Of a stretch of 64,000 nt of DNA, positions 24,298-36,270 are shown one piece after another. This DNA is from Citrobacter amalonaticus (lineage in GTDB: Bacteria > Pseudomonadota > Gammaproteobacteria > Enterobacterales > Enterobacteriaceae): NCBI RefSeq assembly GCF_018252635.1, contig NZ_JAGTXM010000003.1, positions 124,001 through 188,000 on the forward strand. Direction: 5' to 3'. The stretch's first letter is position 1, and every line of letters begins with the position of its first letter. Below the pieces are notes generated by a model. That model saw only the letters and a list, made by a program, of their open reading frames with translations. It searched no databases and had not been told where the DNA came from. A program made the position numbers and the translations under genes.

Positions 24298-25280
24298 TGT
24301 TGAAAAAATATCTTCCCCTTATACTCCTGTGCGCAGCGCCTGCTTTCGCAAAACCCGTTCTCACCGTCTACACCTACGACTCGTTCGCCGCTGACTGGGG
24401 CCCTGGCCCGGCGGTTAAAAAAGCCTTTGAAGCCGACTGCAACTGCGAGCTGAAACTGGTGGCGCTTGAAGATGGCGTTTCACTCCTCAACCGCCTGCGG
24501 ATGGAAGGGAAAAACAGCAAGGCCGACGTGGTGCTGGGGCTGGATAACAACCTGCTGGAAGCGGCGACGCAAACCCAGCTGTTCGCGAAAAGCGGTGTCG
24601 CCAGTGAGGCAGTCAATGTCCCTGGCGGCTGGAAGAATGACACCTTCGTCCCGTTTGATTACGGCTACTTCGCTTTCGTGTATGACAAAAACAAACTCAA
24701 AAACCCGCCGAAGAGCCTGAAGGAACTGGTCGAGAGCGATCAAAAATGGCGGGTGATTTATCAGGATCCACGCACCAGCACGCCAGGACTTGGGCTGATG
24801 CTGTGGATGCAGAAAGTGTATGGCGATAAAACACCGCAGGCATGGCAGAAACTGGCAGCAAAAACCGTCACCGTCACCAAAGGCTGGAGCGAAGCTTATG
24901 GCTTGTTCCTGAAAGGTGAAAGCGATCTGGTGCTGAGCTACACCACCTCTCCGGCGTATCACATCATCGAAGAGAAAAAAGAGAACTACGTGGCAGCCAA
25001 CTTTAGCGAAGGCCATTACCTGCAGGTGGAAGTCGCCGCGCGTACTGCGGCCAGTAAGCAGCCTGAACTGGCAGAAAAGTTCCTCAAATTCATGGTCTCA
25101 CCCGCGTTTCAGAATGCGATACCGACCGGCAACTGGATGTATCCGGTGGCGAATGTCACCCTGCCTGCCGGATTTGAACAACTGACGAAACCCGCAACGA
25201 CCCTGGAATTCACATCAGCGGAAGTGGCGGCACAACGTCAGGCATGGATTAGCGAATGGCAACGCGCCGTCAGCCGTTAA
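24297..25280 (+). CDS. thiB: Thiamine/TPP-binding periplasmic protein ThiB (TbpA)
   Basis: Periplasmic substrate-binding protein of the thiamine, thiamine-phosphate and TPP importer. The GTG start at 24297, seven bases after GAGG, gives 327 residues as in E. coli; a TTG four codons earlier is also in frame but overlaps the RBS. The signal peptide is LKKYLPLILLCAAPAFA, with cleavage before KPVLTVY. Two solute-binding lobes follow. It overlaps thiP by 25 bp. Confidence 0.96.
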   Translation: MLKKYLPLILLCAAPAFAKPVLTVYTYDSFAADWGPGPAVKKAFEADCNCELKLVALEDGVSLLNRLRMEGKNSKADVVLGLDNNLLEAATQTQLFAKSGVASEAVNVPGGWKNDTFVPFDYGYFAFVYDKNKLKNPPKSLKELVESDQKWRVIYQDPRTSTPGLGLMLWMQKVYGDKTPQAWQKLAAKTVTVTKGWSEAYGLFLKGESDLVLSYTTSPAYHIIEEKKENYVAANFSEGHYLQVEVAARTAASKQPELAEKFLKFMVSPAFQNAIPTGNWMYPVANVTLPAGFEQLTKPATTLEFTSAEVAAQRQAWISEWQRAVSR

Positions 25281-26866
25281 TTGCCGGCTGGCTGATACCG
25301 GGCCTTTTTGCCGCCACGCTGATGGTGGCGGTGGCGCTGGCCGCTTTTCTGGCATTGTGGTTCAACGCACCGCAGACGGCGTGGTCCTCGTTGTGGCAGG
25401 ACAGTTACCTGTGGCACGTGGTGCGCTTTTCCTTCTGGCAGGCCTTCCTGTCGGCGGTGCTTTCTGTCGTTCCGGCCATCTTCCTGGCCCGCGCGCTCTA
25501 TCGCCGCCGCTTTCCGGGGCGACTGGCGCTGCTGCGCCTGTGCGCCATGACGTTGATCCTCCCGGTGCTGGTCGCGGTGTTCGGTATTCTCAGCGTCTAT
25601 GGACGTCAGGGGTGGCTGGCCGCGCTCTGGCATATGCTTGGGCTGGAGTGGACCTTCTCGCCATACGGTTTGCAGGGCATCTTGCTTGCCCACATCTTTT
25701 TTAATCTGCCGATGGCAAGCCGACTGCTGTTGCAGTCGCTGGAGAATATCCCCGGCGAGCAGCGTCAGCTTGCCGCCCAGTTGGGTATCCGTGGCTGGCA
25801 GTTCTTCCGCTTTGTCGAGTGGCCGTGGCTGCGCCGCCAAATCCCGCCGGTCGCGGCGCTAATTTTTATGCTCTGCTTTGCCAGCTTTGCCACCGTACTG
25901 TCGCTGGGCGGAGGTCCGCAGGCGACGACCATTGAGCTGGCCATTTATCAGGCATTGAATTTCGACTACGATCCCGCCCGTGCAGCCATGCTGGCGTTGA
26001 TCCAGATGGTGTGCTGTCTGGCGCTGGTGCTCCTCAGTCAGCGGTTGAGTAAAGCTATCGCTCCCGGCACTACGCTGGTTCAGGGATGGCGCGATCCGGA
26101 CGATCGGCTATACAGTCGCTTAACCGATACGCTGCTGATCGTCCTCGCGCTGCTGCTGTTACTCCCACCGCTGCTGGCGGTGATGGTCGACGGGGTGAAT
26201 CGCCATCTACTGGACGTACTCGCACAGCCTATCTTGTGGCAGGCGGTGTGGACTTCGCTGCGTATTGCGCTGGCGGCAGGTCTGCTGTGCGTGATCCTGA
26301 CGATGATGCTGCTGTGGAGCAGTCGCGAACTGCGCGCCCGTCAGCAGATGCTGGCAGGACAAGCGCTGGAGCTAAGCGGGATGCTGATTCTGGCGATGCC
26401 AGGCATCGTGCTGGCCACCGGCTTCTTTCTGCTGCTCAACAACAGCATCGGCCTGCCGGAGTCCGCTGACGGCATCGTGATTTTCACCAATGCGCTAATG
26501 GCCATTCCCTATGCGCTGAAAGTGCTGGAAAACCCAATGCGCGATATTACCGCCCGTTACACCACACTGTGTCAGTCATTAGGGATTGAAGGCTGGCAGC
26601 GGCTAAAAGTGGTGGAACTGCGCGCATTGAAGCGTCCTCTGGCGCAGGCGCTGGCCTTTGCCTGCGTGCTATCTATCGGCGATTTTGGCGTAGTGGCGCT
26701 GTTCGGCAACGATGATTTCCGCACTCTGCCGTTTTATCTGTATCAGCAAATTGGTTCTTATCGCAGTCAGGATGGCGCCGTGACTGCGCTCTTGCTGCTG
26801 ATCCTGTGCTTTATCTTATTTACCGTTATTGAGACGTTACCGGGGCGAAATGCTAAAACTGACTGA
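25256..26866 (+). CDS. thiP: Thiamine ABC transporter permease ThiP
   Basis: Inner-membrane permease made of two fused halves, each with about six membrane segments, so one polypeptide provides the whole channel. It has 536 residues. EAA-type loops that contact ThiQ occur in both halves (around [18 protein letters not shown] and [16 protein letters not shown]). It overlaps thiB (25 bp) and thiQ (17 bp). Confidence 0.97.
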   Translation: MATRRQPLIAGWLIPGLFAATLMVAVALAAFLALWFNAPQTAWSSLWQDSYLWHVVRFSFWQAFLSAVLSVVPAIFLARALYRRRFPGRLALLRLCAMTLILPVLVAVFGILSVYGRQGWLAALWHMLGLEWTFSPYGLQGILLAHIFFNLPMASRLLLQSLENIPGEQRQLAAQLGIRGWQFFRFVEWPWLRRQIPPVAALIFMLCFASFATVLSLGGGPQATTIELAIYQALNFDYDPARAAMLALIQMVCCLALVLLSQRLSKAIAPGTTLVQGWRDPDDRLYSRLTDTLLIVLALLLLLPPLLAVMVDGVNRHLLDVLAQPILWQAVWTSLRIALAAGLLCVILTMMLLWSSRELRARQQMLAGQALELSGMLILAMPGIVLATGFFLLLNNSIGLPESADGIVIFTNALMAIPYALKVLENPMRDITARYTTLCQSLGIEGWQRLKVVELRALKRPLAQALAFACVLSIGDFGVVALFGNDDFRTLPFYLYQQIGSYRSQDGAVTALLLLILCFILFTVIETLPGRNAKTD

Positions 26867-27551
26867 TATCACCTGGCTCTATCACCATCTGCCCATGCGC
26901 TTTACGCTGTCCGTGGCGCGCGGTGAACAGGTCGCGATTCTGGGGCCAAGCGGCGCAGGGAAAAGTACGTTGCTGAGTCTGATCGCCGGTTTCCTCACGC
27001 CTGCCCGCGGAACCCTGCTGATTGAAGGGGAAGACCACACCACCACGCCGCCGTCACGTCGTCCGGTTTCGATGCTGTTTCAGGAAAACAATGTGTTTAG
27101 CCATTTAAACGTTGAGCAAAACATCGGTCTGGGGTTAGATCCGGGACTTAAATTAAGCGCCGAACAAAAAGAGAAACGCCGACATATCGCGCAACAAATG
27201 GGGATCGAGACGTTGATGACCCGTCTGCCTGACGAGCTTTCCGGCGGTCAGCGCCAGCGTGTAGCACTGGCGCGTTGTCTGGTGCGCGAACAACCGGTCC
27301 TGCTGCTCGACGAACCCTTTTCAGCTCTCGACCCCGCGTTACGCCAGGAGATGCTGACCCTGGTAAGCGATATTTGCCACGCCCGGCAGCTGACGCTGCT
27401 GATGGTTTCACACAGTGTCGAAGATGCGGCGCGTATCGCCCCGCGCTCAGTCGTCGTCGCCGACGGTCGCATCGCGTGGCAAGGCAAAACAGATGACTTA
27501 CTGAGTGGCAGAGCCAGCGCCTCAGCGCTGTTGGGAATTAAGGCTGGCTAA
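26850..27551 (+). CDS. thiQ: Thiamine ABC transporter ATP-binding protein ThiQ
   Basis: ATPase that drives thiamine import through ThiP. The ATG at 26850 ([16 protein letters not shown]) gives 233 residues (E. coli 232); an earlier in-frame ATG lies deep inside thiP. Walker A (GPSGAGKST), the ABC signature (LSGGQRQR), Walker B ([12 protein letters not shown]) and the switch histidine (VSHSVEDA) are all intact. Last gene of the operon. Confidence 0.97.
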   Translation: MLKLTDITWLYHHLPMRFTLSVARGEQVAILGPSGAGKSTLLSLIAGFLTPARGTLLIEGEDHTTTPPSRRPVSMLFQENNVFSHLNVEQNIGLGLDPGLKLSAEQKEKRRHIAQQMGIETLMTRLPDELSGGQRQRVALARCLVREQPVLLLDEPFSALDPALRQEMLTLVSDICHARQLTLLMVSHSVEDAARIAPRSVVVADGRIAWQGKTDDLLSGRASASALLGIKAG

Positions 27552-27557
27552 ATGGTG

Positions 27558-27592
27558 GTGCCGGATGGCGCTGACGCTTATCCGGCCTTCGG
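27558..27592. repeat. REP element between thiQ and yabI
   Basis: GCCGGATGGCG followed by CGCTTATCCGGCC forms a single REP palindrome between the convergent thiBPQ and yabI genes, probably at the 3' end of both transcripts. Confidence 0.85.
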
Positions 27593-27616
27593 GATACACG
27601 CCATCTGGCAGAAATA

Positions 27617-28384
27617 TCAGTAGCCCACCACTTTTTGCAGAATATCGATATACACCGGCATTAGCGGGTGGCGGAGCAATGTCACCAGCGCGACAATCCC
27701 CATCCCCAGCACCACGGGAGCCAGCCAGAGCAGACGACCTTTTGGCAGGTAGTGGGTTAAGCGGTCCGTCGCGGCTTTTCCGCTACGCCACAGGCGCCAG
27801 CACAGCCAACCACCGAACCACAACAGGACGGCTGTCGCCAGCAAAAGCCACTTAAACTCACCGCTTTGCATTCCCGCCGGAATATCAATTGCCGCACCGG
27901 CCAGAATCCCCGGCAGAAAGTAGAACGGCGGCCAGAGCAGGCAGCCAATGATATTGGGCGTGATAAATTTCGCCACCGGCAAATCCAGCATGCCGGCGAC
28001 CATCGGCACCAGCGGGCGTGTTGGTCCGACAAAGCGCCCAACCAGAATGGTGAACATACTATGCTGATGCAGCGCGTGCTCGGTTTTATCCAGCAGCGCC
28101 TTGTTCTTCTTCAGGAACGACCAGCGATGCAGTGGTTTTTTGAAGCGCCAGCCCAGCCAGAACGAAATCCAGTCGCCCAGCAGACAGCCGATAATCCCCG
28201 CCAGCCAGGCATGCCAGAAGTTGAGTTCCCCACTACCAATCAGCGCGCCAAGTCCGGCCATCAGGACCGTTCCCGGTAGAATCAATCCCACCAGCGCCAG
28301 CGATTCCAGGAAAGCGACCAGCGCCACGGCAATCAACGCGTACATGGCGGACTGGAGAATGAAGTGTTCCAGAAATGCTTGCAT
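27617..28384 (-). CDS. yabI: DedA-family membrane protein YabI
   Basis: Polytopic inner-membrane protein of the DedA / SNARE-associated superfamily. DedA proteins are linked to membrane lipid (undecaprenyl phosphate or phosphatidylethanolamine) translocation and membrane potential; the specific role of YabI is not known. It has 255 residues with the family features: an early glycine-rich reentrant region (LILPGTVLMAGLGALIG), a GDWISFW motif, and GRFVGPTRPLVPMVAGM. Several hydrophobic segments follow. It lies downstream of araC on the same strand. Confidence 0.94.
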   Translation of the reverse strand: MQAFLEHFILQSAMYALIAVALVAFLESLALVGLILPGTVLMAGLGALIGSGELNFWHAWLAGIIGCLLGDWISFWLGWRFKKPLHRWSFLKKNKALLDKTEHALHQHSMFTILVGRFVGPTRPLVPMVAGMLDLPVAKFITPNIIGCLLWPPFYFLPGILAGAAIDIPAGMQSGEFKWLLLATAVLLWFGGWLCWRLWRSGKAATDRLTHYLPKGRLLWLAPVVLGMGIVALVTLLRHPLMPVYIDILQKVVGY

Positions 28385-28402
28385 AAGGCGTCCGTCAGAT
28401 TT

Positions 28403-28439
28403 ACGAAACAGGGATTCTGCTAACCCATCCCTGCTTCGT
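28403..28439. repeat. Strong inverted repeat between araC and yabI
   Basis: ACGAA and CAGGGAT on the left pair with ATCCCTG and TTCGT on the right, with a roughly 10-base loop and small imperfections. It lies in the 85-bp gap between yabI and araC, both on the minus strand. No T-run follows, so it could be an attenuating or processing hairpin. Confidence 0.55.
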
Positions 28440-28469
28440 CAAGGCATCAATTGACTGAATAGTTACAGG

Positions 28470-29348
28470 TTATGACATCTTCACGGGCACATCATTCACT
28501 TTTTCTTCACAACCGGCACGGAACTCGCTCGGACTGGCACCGGTACATTTTTTAAAAACGCGGGAAAAATAGAGCTGATCGTCGAACCCGACATTGCGTC
28601 CGACGGTGGCAATCGGCATGCGTGTCGTACTGAGCAGTAGTTTCGCCTGACTGATTCGCTGATCCTCACGCCAGCTCAATACGCTGATACCCAACTGCTG
28701 CCGGAACAGGTGAGACAGGCGCGATGGCGACAGGCAGACGTGCTGGGCTACGCTTGCGATATCAAAATGACTGTCCGCCAGATGATCGCTGATGTACTGA
28801 CAAGCATCGCGCACGCGGTTATCCATTGGCGGGTGCAGCGAGGCGTTGATCGCTTCCATACGCCGCAGCAGTAACTGTTCCAGCAGGTTGATCGCCAACA
28901 GTTCAGAGTAGCGGCCTTCCCCCTGTCCGGCGTGGATAATCTGGCCGAACAGCTCATTAAAGTGCGGCTGATGCGCTTCGTCCGGGCGGAAGAAACCAGT
29001 CTGCGCAAAAATGGATGGCCAGGTCAGCCACTCCTGCCAGTAGGCGCGGGGACGAAAGTAAACCCACTGGTGATACCACTCGCTGGCATTCGGATGGCGT
29101 CCGTAGTGATGAATTTCGCCTGGCGGAAACAATAAAATGTCACCGGGTCGGCAAACAAACTCTCTGCCCTGATTTTTAATCACCCCTTCCCCCCGAATCG
29201 TGAGGTTAAGGATATAGCCTTTCATCCCCAACGGCCTGTCGATAAAAAAATCCAGATACCCGTTGGCGTCTATCGGCGTTAAACCGGCGACCAGATGCGC
29301 GTTAAACGAGTACCCTGGCAGGAGAGGGTCATTTTGCGGTTCAGCCAT
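28470..29348 (-). CDS. araC: Arabinose operon regulator AraC
   Basis: Arabinose-responsive activator and repressor of araBAD and of its own gene. It has 292 residues, the E. coli length. The N-terminal arm and jelly-roll arabinose-binding and dimerisation domain (about 1-165) is followed by two helix-turn-helix motifs (about 180-275, with [18 protein letters not shown] and [15 protein letters not shown]). Near-identity to E. coli in the DNA-binding domain fits the preserved araO and araI sites upstream. Confidence 0.97.
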   Translation of the reverse strand: MAEPQNDPLLPGYSFNAHLVAGLTPIDANGYLDFFIDRPLGMKGYILNLTIRGEGVIKNQGREFVCRPGDILLFPPGEIHHYGRHPNASEWYHQWVYFRPRAYWQEWLTWPSIFAQTGFFRPDEAHQPHFNELFGQIIHAGQGEGRYSELLAINLLEQLLLRRMEAINASLHPPMDNRVRDACQYISDHLADSHFDIASVAQHVCLSPSRLSHLFRQQLGISVLSWREDQRISQAKLLLSTTRMPIATVGRNVGFDDQLYFSRVFKKCTGASPSEFRAGCEEKVNDVPVKMS

Positions 29349-29376
29349 AATTTCACGACTCCCGAGGTTCGGTGAG

Positions 29377-29393
29377 GAAACAAATTGTCCATA
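29377..29393. promoter_or_regulatory. araO2 operator half-site in the araC leader
   Basis: GAAACAAATTGTCCATA closely matches the E. coli araO2 sequence. It sits about 200 bp from araI1, as needed for the repression loop formed by an AraC dimer without arabinose. Confidence 0.8.
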
Positions 29394-29508
29394 TTACGCA
29401 GGACGGCATGGTTTACGCCCCGCCTTGTCGCCGCACCATTACGAGCGGCCCCATCAATCCCGCTTGTGAAAAGCATTATGTCACGACTCTACGCGATGAC
29501 TGCGGCAA
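29394..29508. other. araC leader and promoter stretch
   Basis: Together with the flanking operator sites this fills the roughly 340-bp araC-araB gap. It should hold the araC promoter and leader. It diverges from E. coli more than the araO1-araI part, and I see no further distinct motif. Confidence 0.5.
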
Positions 29509-29551
29509 AAACGGGTAACAAAAGTGTCTATAACTGGAGCAGAAATGTCCA
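29509..29551. promoter_or_regulatory. araO1 operator region
   Basis: The stretch around GGTAACAAAAGTGTCTATAA and AGAAATGTCCACA matches the two half-sites of E. coli araO1, which AraC occupies to repress its own promoter. Confidence 0.75.
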
Positions 29552-29556
29552 CATTG

Positions 29557-29578
29557 ATTATTTGCACGGCGTCACACT
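29557..29578. promoter_or_regulatory. CRP site of the araC-araBAD region
   Basis: ATTATTTGCACGGCGTCACA is identical to the E. coli CRP site between araO1 and araI1. It provides catabolite control of the arabinose operon. Confidence 0.85.
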
Positions 29579-29589
29579 TTGCGATGCCA

Positions 29590-31398
<1,809 letters not shown>

Positions 31399-31408
31399 GG
31401 ACACGACA

Positions 31409-32911
31409 ATGACTATTTTTGATAACTATGAAGTGTGGTTTGTAATTGGCAGCCAGCATTTGTACGGCCCTGAGACGCTGCGTCAGGTCACTCAGCACGC
31501 TGAGCACGTCGTCAAGGCGCTGAACACCGAAGCGAAATTGCCCTGTAAACTGGTGTTAAAACCGCTGGGGACATCGCCGGATGAGATCACCGCCATTTGC
31601 CGGGACGCGAACTATGACGATCGTTGCGCGGGTCTGGTGGTCTGGCTGCATACCTTCTCTCCAGCCAAAATGTGGATCAACGGCCTGACGATCCTCAACA
31701 AGCCGCTGCTGCAATTCCACACGCAGTTCAACGCCGCCCTGCCGTGGGACAGCATCGATATGGACTTTATGAACCTGAACCAGACTGCGCACGGCGGTCG
31801 GGAGTTCGGCTTCATTGGCGCGCGTATGCGCCAGCAACACGCGGTAGTCACTGGTCACTGGCAGGATCAACAGGCTCACCAACGTATCGGTGCCTGGATG
31901 CGTCATGCGGTATCGAAACAGGATACCCGTCATCTGAAAGTATGCCGTTTTGGCGACAACATGCGTGAAGTGGCGGTCACCGATGGCGATAAAGTCGCCG
32001 CGCAGATCAAGTTCGGCTTCTCGGTCAATACCTGGGCGGTGGGCGATCTGGTTCAGGTGGTGAATTCCATCAGTGACGGCGACATCAATGCCCTGGTTGA
32101 TGAATACGAAAGCTGCTACACCCTGACCGCGGCCACTCAGGTTCACGGTGAAAAACGTCAGAATGTGCTGGAAGCAGCGCGTATTGAGCTGGGCATGAAG
32201 CGCTTCCTGGAACAGGGCGGATTCCACGCGTTCACCACCACTTTTGAAGATTTGCACGGTCTGAAACAGCTTCCGGGGCTAGCCGTACAGCGTCTGATGC
32301 AGCAGGGCTATGGCTTTGCTGGCGAAGGCGACTGGAAAACTGCCGCTCTGCTTCGCATCATGAAAGTGATGTCAACCGGTCTGCAGGGCGGCACCTCCTT
32401 TATGGAGGATTACACCTACCACTTCGAGAAAGGCAACGATCTGGTACTGGGTTCCCACATGCTGGAAGTGTGCCCGTCGATCGCCGTGGACGAAAAACCG
32501 ATCCTCGACGTCCAACATCTCGGCATCGGCGGTAAAGACGATCCCGCTCGCCTGATCTTCAATACCAGAACCGGCCCGGCAATCGTGGCCAGCCTGATTG
32601 ACCTTGGCGATCGCTTTCGTCTGCTGGTCAACTGCATCGACACCGTGAAAACGCCACACGCATTGCCGAAACTGCCGGTCGCCAACGCGCTGTGGAAAGC
32701 CCAGCCGGATCTGCCCACCGCTTCTGAAGCGTGGATCCTGGCCGGCGGCGCGCACCACACCGTCTTCAGCCATGCGCTGGATCTCAACGACATGCGTCAG
32801 TTTGCTGAAATGCACGATATCGAAATCACCGTGATTAATAACGATACCCGCCTGCCCGCCTTCAAGGACGCGCTGCGCTGGAACGAGGTGTATTACGGCT
32901 TTAAACGTTAA
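31409..32911 (+). CDS. araA: L-arabinose isomerase AraA
   Basis: Converts L-arabinose to L-ribulose with a Mn2+ cofactor. It has 500 residues, as in E. coli. The metal-binding glutamates and histidines expected around [33 protein letters not shown] and the C-terminal HHTVFS segment are present. A REP element separates it from araD. Confidence 0.97.
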   Translation: MTIFDNYEVWFVIGSQHLYGPETLRQVTQHAEHVVKALNTEAKLPCKLVLKPLGTSPDEITAICRDANYDDRCAGLVVWLHTFSPAKMWINGLTILNKPLLQFHTQFNAALPWDSIDMDFMNLNQTAHGGREFGFIGARMRQQHAVVTGHWQDQQAHQRIGAWMRHAVSKQDTRHLKVCRFGDNMREVAVTDGDKVAAQIKFGFSVNTWAVGDLVQVVNSISDGDINALVDEYESCYTLTAATQVHGEKRQNVLEAARIELGMKRFLEQGGFHAFTTTFEDLHGLKQLPGLAVQRLMQQGYGFAGEGDWKTAALLRIMKVMSTGLQGGTSFMEDYTYHFEKGNDLVLGSHMLEVCPSIAVDEKPILDVQHLGIGGKDDPARLIFNTRTGPAIVASLIDLGDRFRLLVNCIDTVKTPHALPKLPVANALWKAQPDLPTASEAWILAGGAHHTVFSHALDLNDMRQFAEMHDIEITVINNDTRLPAFKDALRWNEVYYGFKR

Positions 32912-32929
32912 GCGAATGGTTGCCTGATG

Positions 32930-32994
32930 GCGCACGCTGCAGGGCCTACCTCTCTGCGTAGGCCTGATAAGGCGTTTACGCCGCCATCAGGCAG
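32930..32994. repeat. REP pair within the araBAD operon
   Basis: TGCCTGATGGCGCACGCTGC and GCCTGATAAGGCG...GCCATCAGGCA form an inverted REP pair in the 93-bp gap between araA and araD. By analogy with E. coli it may stabilise the upstream araBA message over the araD part. Confidence 0.88.
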
Positions 32995-33004
32995 GGAGAA
33001 AAAT

Positions 33005-33700
33005 ATGCTTGAAGATCTTAAACGCCAGGTGTTAGAAGCCAATCTGGCACTGCCGAAACATAACCTGGTTACTCTCACCTGGGGCAACGTCAGCGCGGTG
33101 GACCGCGAGCATGGCGTCTTTGTTATCAAACCTTCCGGCGTCGATTACAGCGTAATGGCCGCAGAAGATATGGTGGTGGTCAGTATCGACACGGGTGAAG
33201 TGATTGAAGGGACTAAAAAGCCGTCATCAGATACCCCGACCCATCGCTTGCTGTACCAGGCGTTCCCTTCCATTGGCGGCATTGTGCATACCCATTCACG
33301 TCATGCCACCATCTGGGCGCAGGCCGGGCAATCCATTCCGGCAACGGGTACCACGCACGCCGACTATTTTTACGGTGCCATTCCCTGCACCCGCAAAATG
33401 ACCGACCACGAGATTAACGGCGAGTATGAGTGGGAAACAGGCAAGGTGATCGTCGAAACCTTTAAGATGCATGGGATCGGCGCGGCCCAAATGCCCGGCG
33501 TGCTGGTTCATTCGCACGGCCCCTTCGCGTGGGGGAAAAATGCCGAGGATGCCGTGCATAACGCCATCGTCCTGGAAGAAGTGGCCTATATGGGCATTTT
33601 CTGTCGCCAGCTCGCGCCGCAGCTACCGGATATGCAGCAAACGCTGCTGGATAAACACTATCTGCGCAAGCACGGGGCTAAAGCCTATTACGGGCAATAG
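33005..33700 (+). CDS. araD: L-ribulose-5-phosphate 4-epimerase AraD
   Basis: Zn2+-dependent class II aldolase-like epimerase making D-xylulose-5-phosphate, the exit of the arabinose pathway. The ATG at 33005 ([18 protein letters not shown]) after GGGAG gives 231 residues, the E. coli length; the upstream in-frame ATG lies in the REP element. Zinc ligand regions HTHSRH and [10 protein letters not shown] are intact. Confidence 0.97.
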   Translation: MLEDLKRQVLEANLALPKHNLVTLTWGNVSAVDREHGVFVIKPSGVDYSVMAAEDMVVVSIDTGEVIEGTKKPSSDTPTHRLLYQAFPSIGGIVHTHSRHATIWAQAGQSIPATGTTHADYFYGAIPCTRKMTDHEINGEYEWETGKVIVETFKMHGIGAAQMPGVLVHSHGPFAWGKNAEDAVHNAIVLEEVAYMGIFCRQLAPQLPDMQQTLLDKHYLRKHGAKAYYGQ

Positions 33701-33710
33701 TACTGCTAAT

Positions 33711-33730
33711 GACTGTATAAAACCCCAGCA
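33711..33730 (+). promoter_or_regulatory. LexA (SOS) box of polB
   Basis: GACTGTATAAAACCCCAGCA contains CTG-N10-CAG (33713-33728), the LexA half-site layout, and differs little from the E. coli polB box. It predicts damage-inducible expression of polB. Confidence 0.87.
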
Positions 33731-33740
33731 AAACATTCTC

Positions 33741-33769
33741 AACCAGGCTATAATCAGGCCTGGTTTTTT
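33741..33769 (+). terminator. araBAD terminator, with a polB -10 box in its loop
   Basis: A perfect 8-bp stem (AACCAGGC / GCCTGGTT) is followed by six T residues (33764-33769), the Rho-independent terminator after araD. Its loop contains TATAAT (33749-33754), which by spacing from the SOS box is a good candidate -10 for polB. Confidence 0.85.
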
Positions 33770-33784
33770 GTTTGGATAAACAGC

Positions 33785-36136
33785 GTGGCGCAGGCAGGTT
33801 TTATCTTAACCCGGCACTGGCGGGATACGTCTCAGGGAACAGAAGTTTCATTCTGGCTGGCAACAGACAGCGGGCCTTTGCAGGTCACGCTTGCGCCGCA
33901 GGAATCCGTGGCGTTTATCCCTACCGCGCAAATCCCCCGCGTCAGCTCGTTATTAAGCAGTGAAAATGGCTACCGCCTGACCCCGCTCAGCCTCAAAGAT
34001 TTCCATCGTCAGCCGGTTTCGGGTCTTTACTGTCGCTCGCATCGTCAGCTAATGCGCCTGGAAAAGCTGTTGCGTGAGAATGGCGTGACGGTTTATGAAG
34101 GCGATGTCCGCCCGCCAGAACGTTATCTGATGGAACGCTTTATCACCTCGCCGGTGTGGGTTGAAGGCGAGACGCGCAATGGTGCGATTGTCAACGCGCG
34201 ATTAAAACCCCATCCCGACTTTCGTCCGCCGCTCAAATGGTTGTCTCTTGACATTGAGACCACCCGTCACGGTGAGTTGTACTGCATTGGCCTGGAAGGC
34301 TGCGGGCAGCGCGTTGTTTATATGCTCGGCCCCGAAAATGGCGATCCATCAGCGCTCGATTTCCAGCTTGAGTACGTCAACAGCCGCCCGCAACTGCTGG
34401 AAAAGCTAAACGAGTGGATTGCCCGCCACGATCCCGACCTCATTATCGGCTGGAATCTGGTGCAATTCGACCTGCGCGTGTTGCAAAAACATGCTGAACG
34501 TTATCGAATCCCGTTACGTTTTGGTCGTGATAACAGTGAGCTGGAATGGCGTGAGCACGGCTTTAAAAATGGCGTCTTTTTTGCTCAGGCTAAAGGACGG
34601 CTGATCGTTGATGGTATTGAGGCGCTGAAATCTGCCTTCTGGAATTTCTCGTCGTTTTCGCTGGAGACCGTTTCACAGGAGCTGCTCGGGGAAGGTAAAT
34701 CGATCGATAATCCATGGGATCGCATGGATGAGATCGACAGACGCTTTGCCGAGGATAAACCTGCGCTCGCCACCTATAACCTGAAAGATTGCGAGCTGGT
34801 GACGCGAATCTTTCATAAAACCGAGATCGTGCCATTCTTGTTAGAACGTGCCACAGTCAACGGATTACCTGTCGATCGTCACGGCGGTTCGGTCGCCGCG
34901 TTCGGTCACCTCTACTTCCCGCGTATGCACCGCGCCGGGTACGTCGCGCCAAATCTCGGTGAAGTGCCGCCTCACGCCAGTCCCGGCGGTTACGTGATGG
35001 ATTCGCGCCCCGGTTTGTATGATTCGGTGCTGGTGCTGGATTACAAAAGTCTGTATCCCTCGATCATTCGTACCTTTTTGATCGACCCTGTCGGACTGGT
35101 GGAAGGGATGGCGCACCCGGATCCCGAACACAGCACTGAAGGATTTCTCGACGCCTGGTTCTCACGGGAAAAACACTGCTTGCCCGAGATCGTAACGTCT
35201 ATCTGGCACGGGCGCGACGACGCCAAACGACAGGGCAACAAACCGCTTTCTCAGGCGCTCAAAATCATCATGAATGCCTTTTACGGCGTGCTCGGCACCA
35301 CGGCCTGCCGTTTCTTTGATCCACGTCTGGCTTCGTCAATCACCATGCGCGGTCACGCAATCATGCGCCAGACCAAAGCGCTCATTGAAGCACAGGGGTA
35401 TGACGTGATTTATGGTGACACCGACTCCACCTTCGTCTGGTTGAAACGCGCTCATACGGAAGAGGAAGCCGCGAAAATTGGCCAGTCATTAGTGGAGCAC
35501 GTCAACGCCTGGTGGGCGCAGTCGCTACAAGAAAAGAACCTTACCAGCGCGCTGGAACTGGAGTATGAAACGCATTTCTGTCGCTTTCTGATGCCGACCA
35601 TCCGCGGTGCGGATACCGGCAGCAAAAAACGCTACGCAGGCCTGATTCAGGAAGGCGAAAAACAGCGGATGGTGTTTAAAGGGCTGGAAACCGTGCGTAC
35701 CGACTGGACGCCGCTGGCGCAACAGTTCCAGCAAGAGCTGTATCTGCGCATTTTTCGGCACGAACCCTACCAGGATTATGTTCGCGACACCATCGATCGG
35801 CTGATGGCGGGCGAGCTGGACGATCGTCTGGTTTATCGCAAGCGCCTGCGTCGACCGTTGAGCGAATACCAGCGCAACGTGCCACCGCACGTACGCGCCG
35901 CCCGTCTGGCCGATGAAGAAAACCTGAAGCGGGGACGTCCGGCGCAATATCAGAACCGCGGCACCATTCACTATGTCTGGACCCTGAATGGCCCGGAGCC
36001 AAAGGATTATCAACATTCGCCTCTGGATTATGAACATTACCTGACGCGCCAGCTTCAGCCTGTTGCGGAAGGAATTCTTCCCTTCATTGATGATAACTTT
36101 GCTACACTACTGACAGGCCAATTAGGGTTATTTTGA
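33785..36136 (+). CDS. polB: DNA polymerase II
   Basis: Family B DNA polymerase with 3'-5' proofreading, SOS-induced, used in replication restart and some lesion bypass. The GTG start at 33785 ([15 protein letters not shown]) gives 783 residues, as in E. coli. Exonuclease motifs [23 protein letters not shown] and [10 protein letters not shown] and polymerase motifs [26 protein letters not shown] and [10 protein letters not shown] all keep their acidic residues. The LexA box lies 55 bp upstream. Confidence 0.97.
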   Translation: MAQAGFILTRHWRDTSQGTEVSFWLATDSGPLQVTLAPQESVAFIPTAQIPRVSSLLSSENGYRLTPLSLKDFHRQPVSGLYCRSHRQLMRLEKLLRENGVTVYEGDVRPPERYLMERFITSPVWVEGETRNGAIVNARLKPHPDFRPPLKWLSLDIETTRHGELYCIGLEGCGQRVVYMLGPENGDPSALDFQLEYVNSRPQLLEKLNEWIARHDPDLIIGWNLVQFDLRVLQKHAERYRIPLRFGRDNSELEWREHGFKNGVFFAQAKGRLIVDGIEALKSAFWNFSSFSLETVSQELLGEGKSIDNPWDRMDEIDRRFAEDKPALATYNLKDCELVTRIFHKTEIVPFLLERATVNGLPVDRHGGSVAAFGHLYFPRMHRAGYVAPNLGEVPPHASPGGYVMDSRPGLYDSVLVLDYKSLYPSIIRTFLIDPVGLVEGMAHPDPEHSTEGFLDAWFSREKHCLPEIVTSIWHGRDDAKRQGNKPLSQALKIIMNAFYGVLGTTACRFFDPRLASSITMRGHAIMRQTKALIEAQGYDVIYGDTDSTFVWLKRAHTEEEAAKIGQSLVEHVNAWWAQSLQEKNLTSALELEYETHFCRFLMPTIRGADTGSKKRYAGLIQEGEKQRMVFKGLETVRTDWTPLAQQFQQELYLRIFRHEPYQDYVRDTIDRLMAGELDDRLVYRKRLRRPLSEYQRNVPPHVRAARLADEENLKRGRPAQYQNRGTIHYVWTLNGPEPKDYQHSPLDYEHYLTRQLQPVAEGILPFIDDNFATLLTGQLGLF

Positions 36137-36270
36137 CACGTGACGAATCCGTCGCCATCCATTACCATAGCGCCCTTTCCATTCCTGGACCCCATTTACC
36201 GTTCTGTCATAGCATCTCCCTGGCAGAGGGTGATTATTGCCTGCAATTAAAGATATAGAGCCGAACAAAT

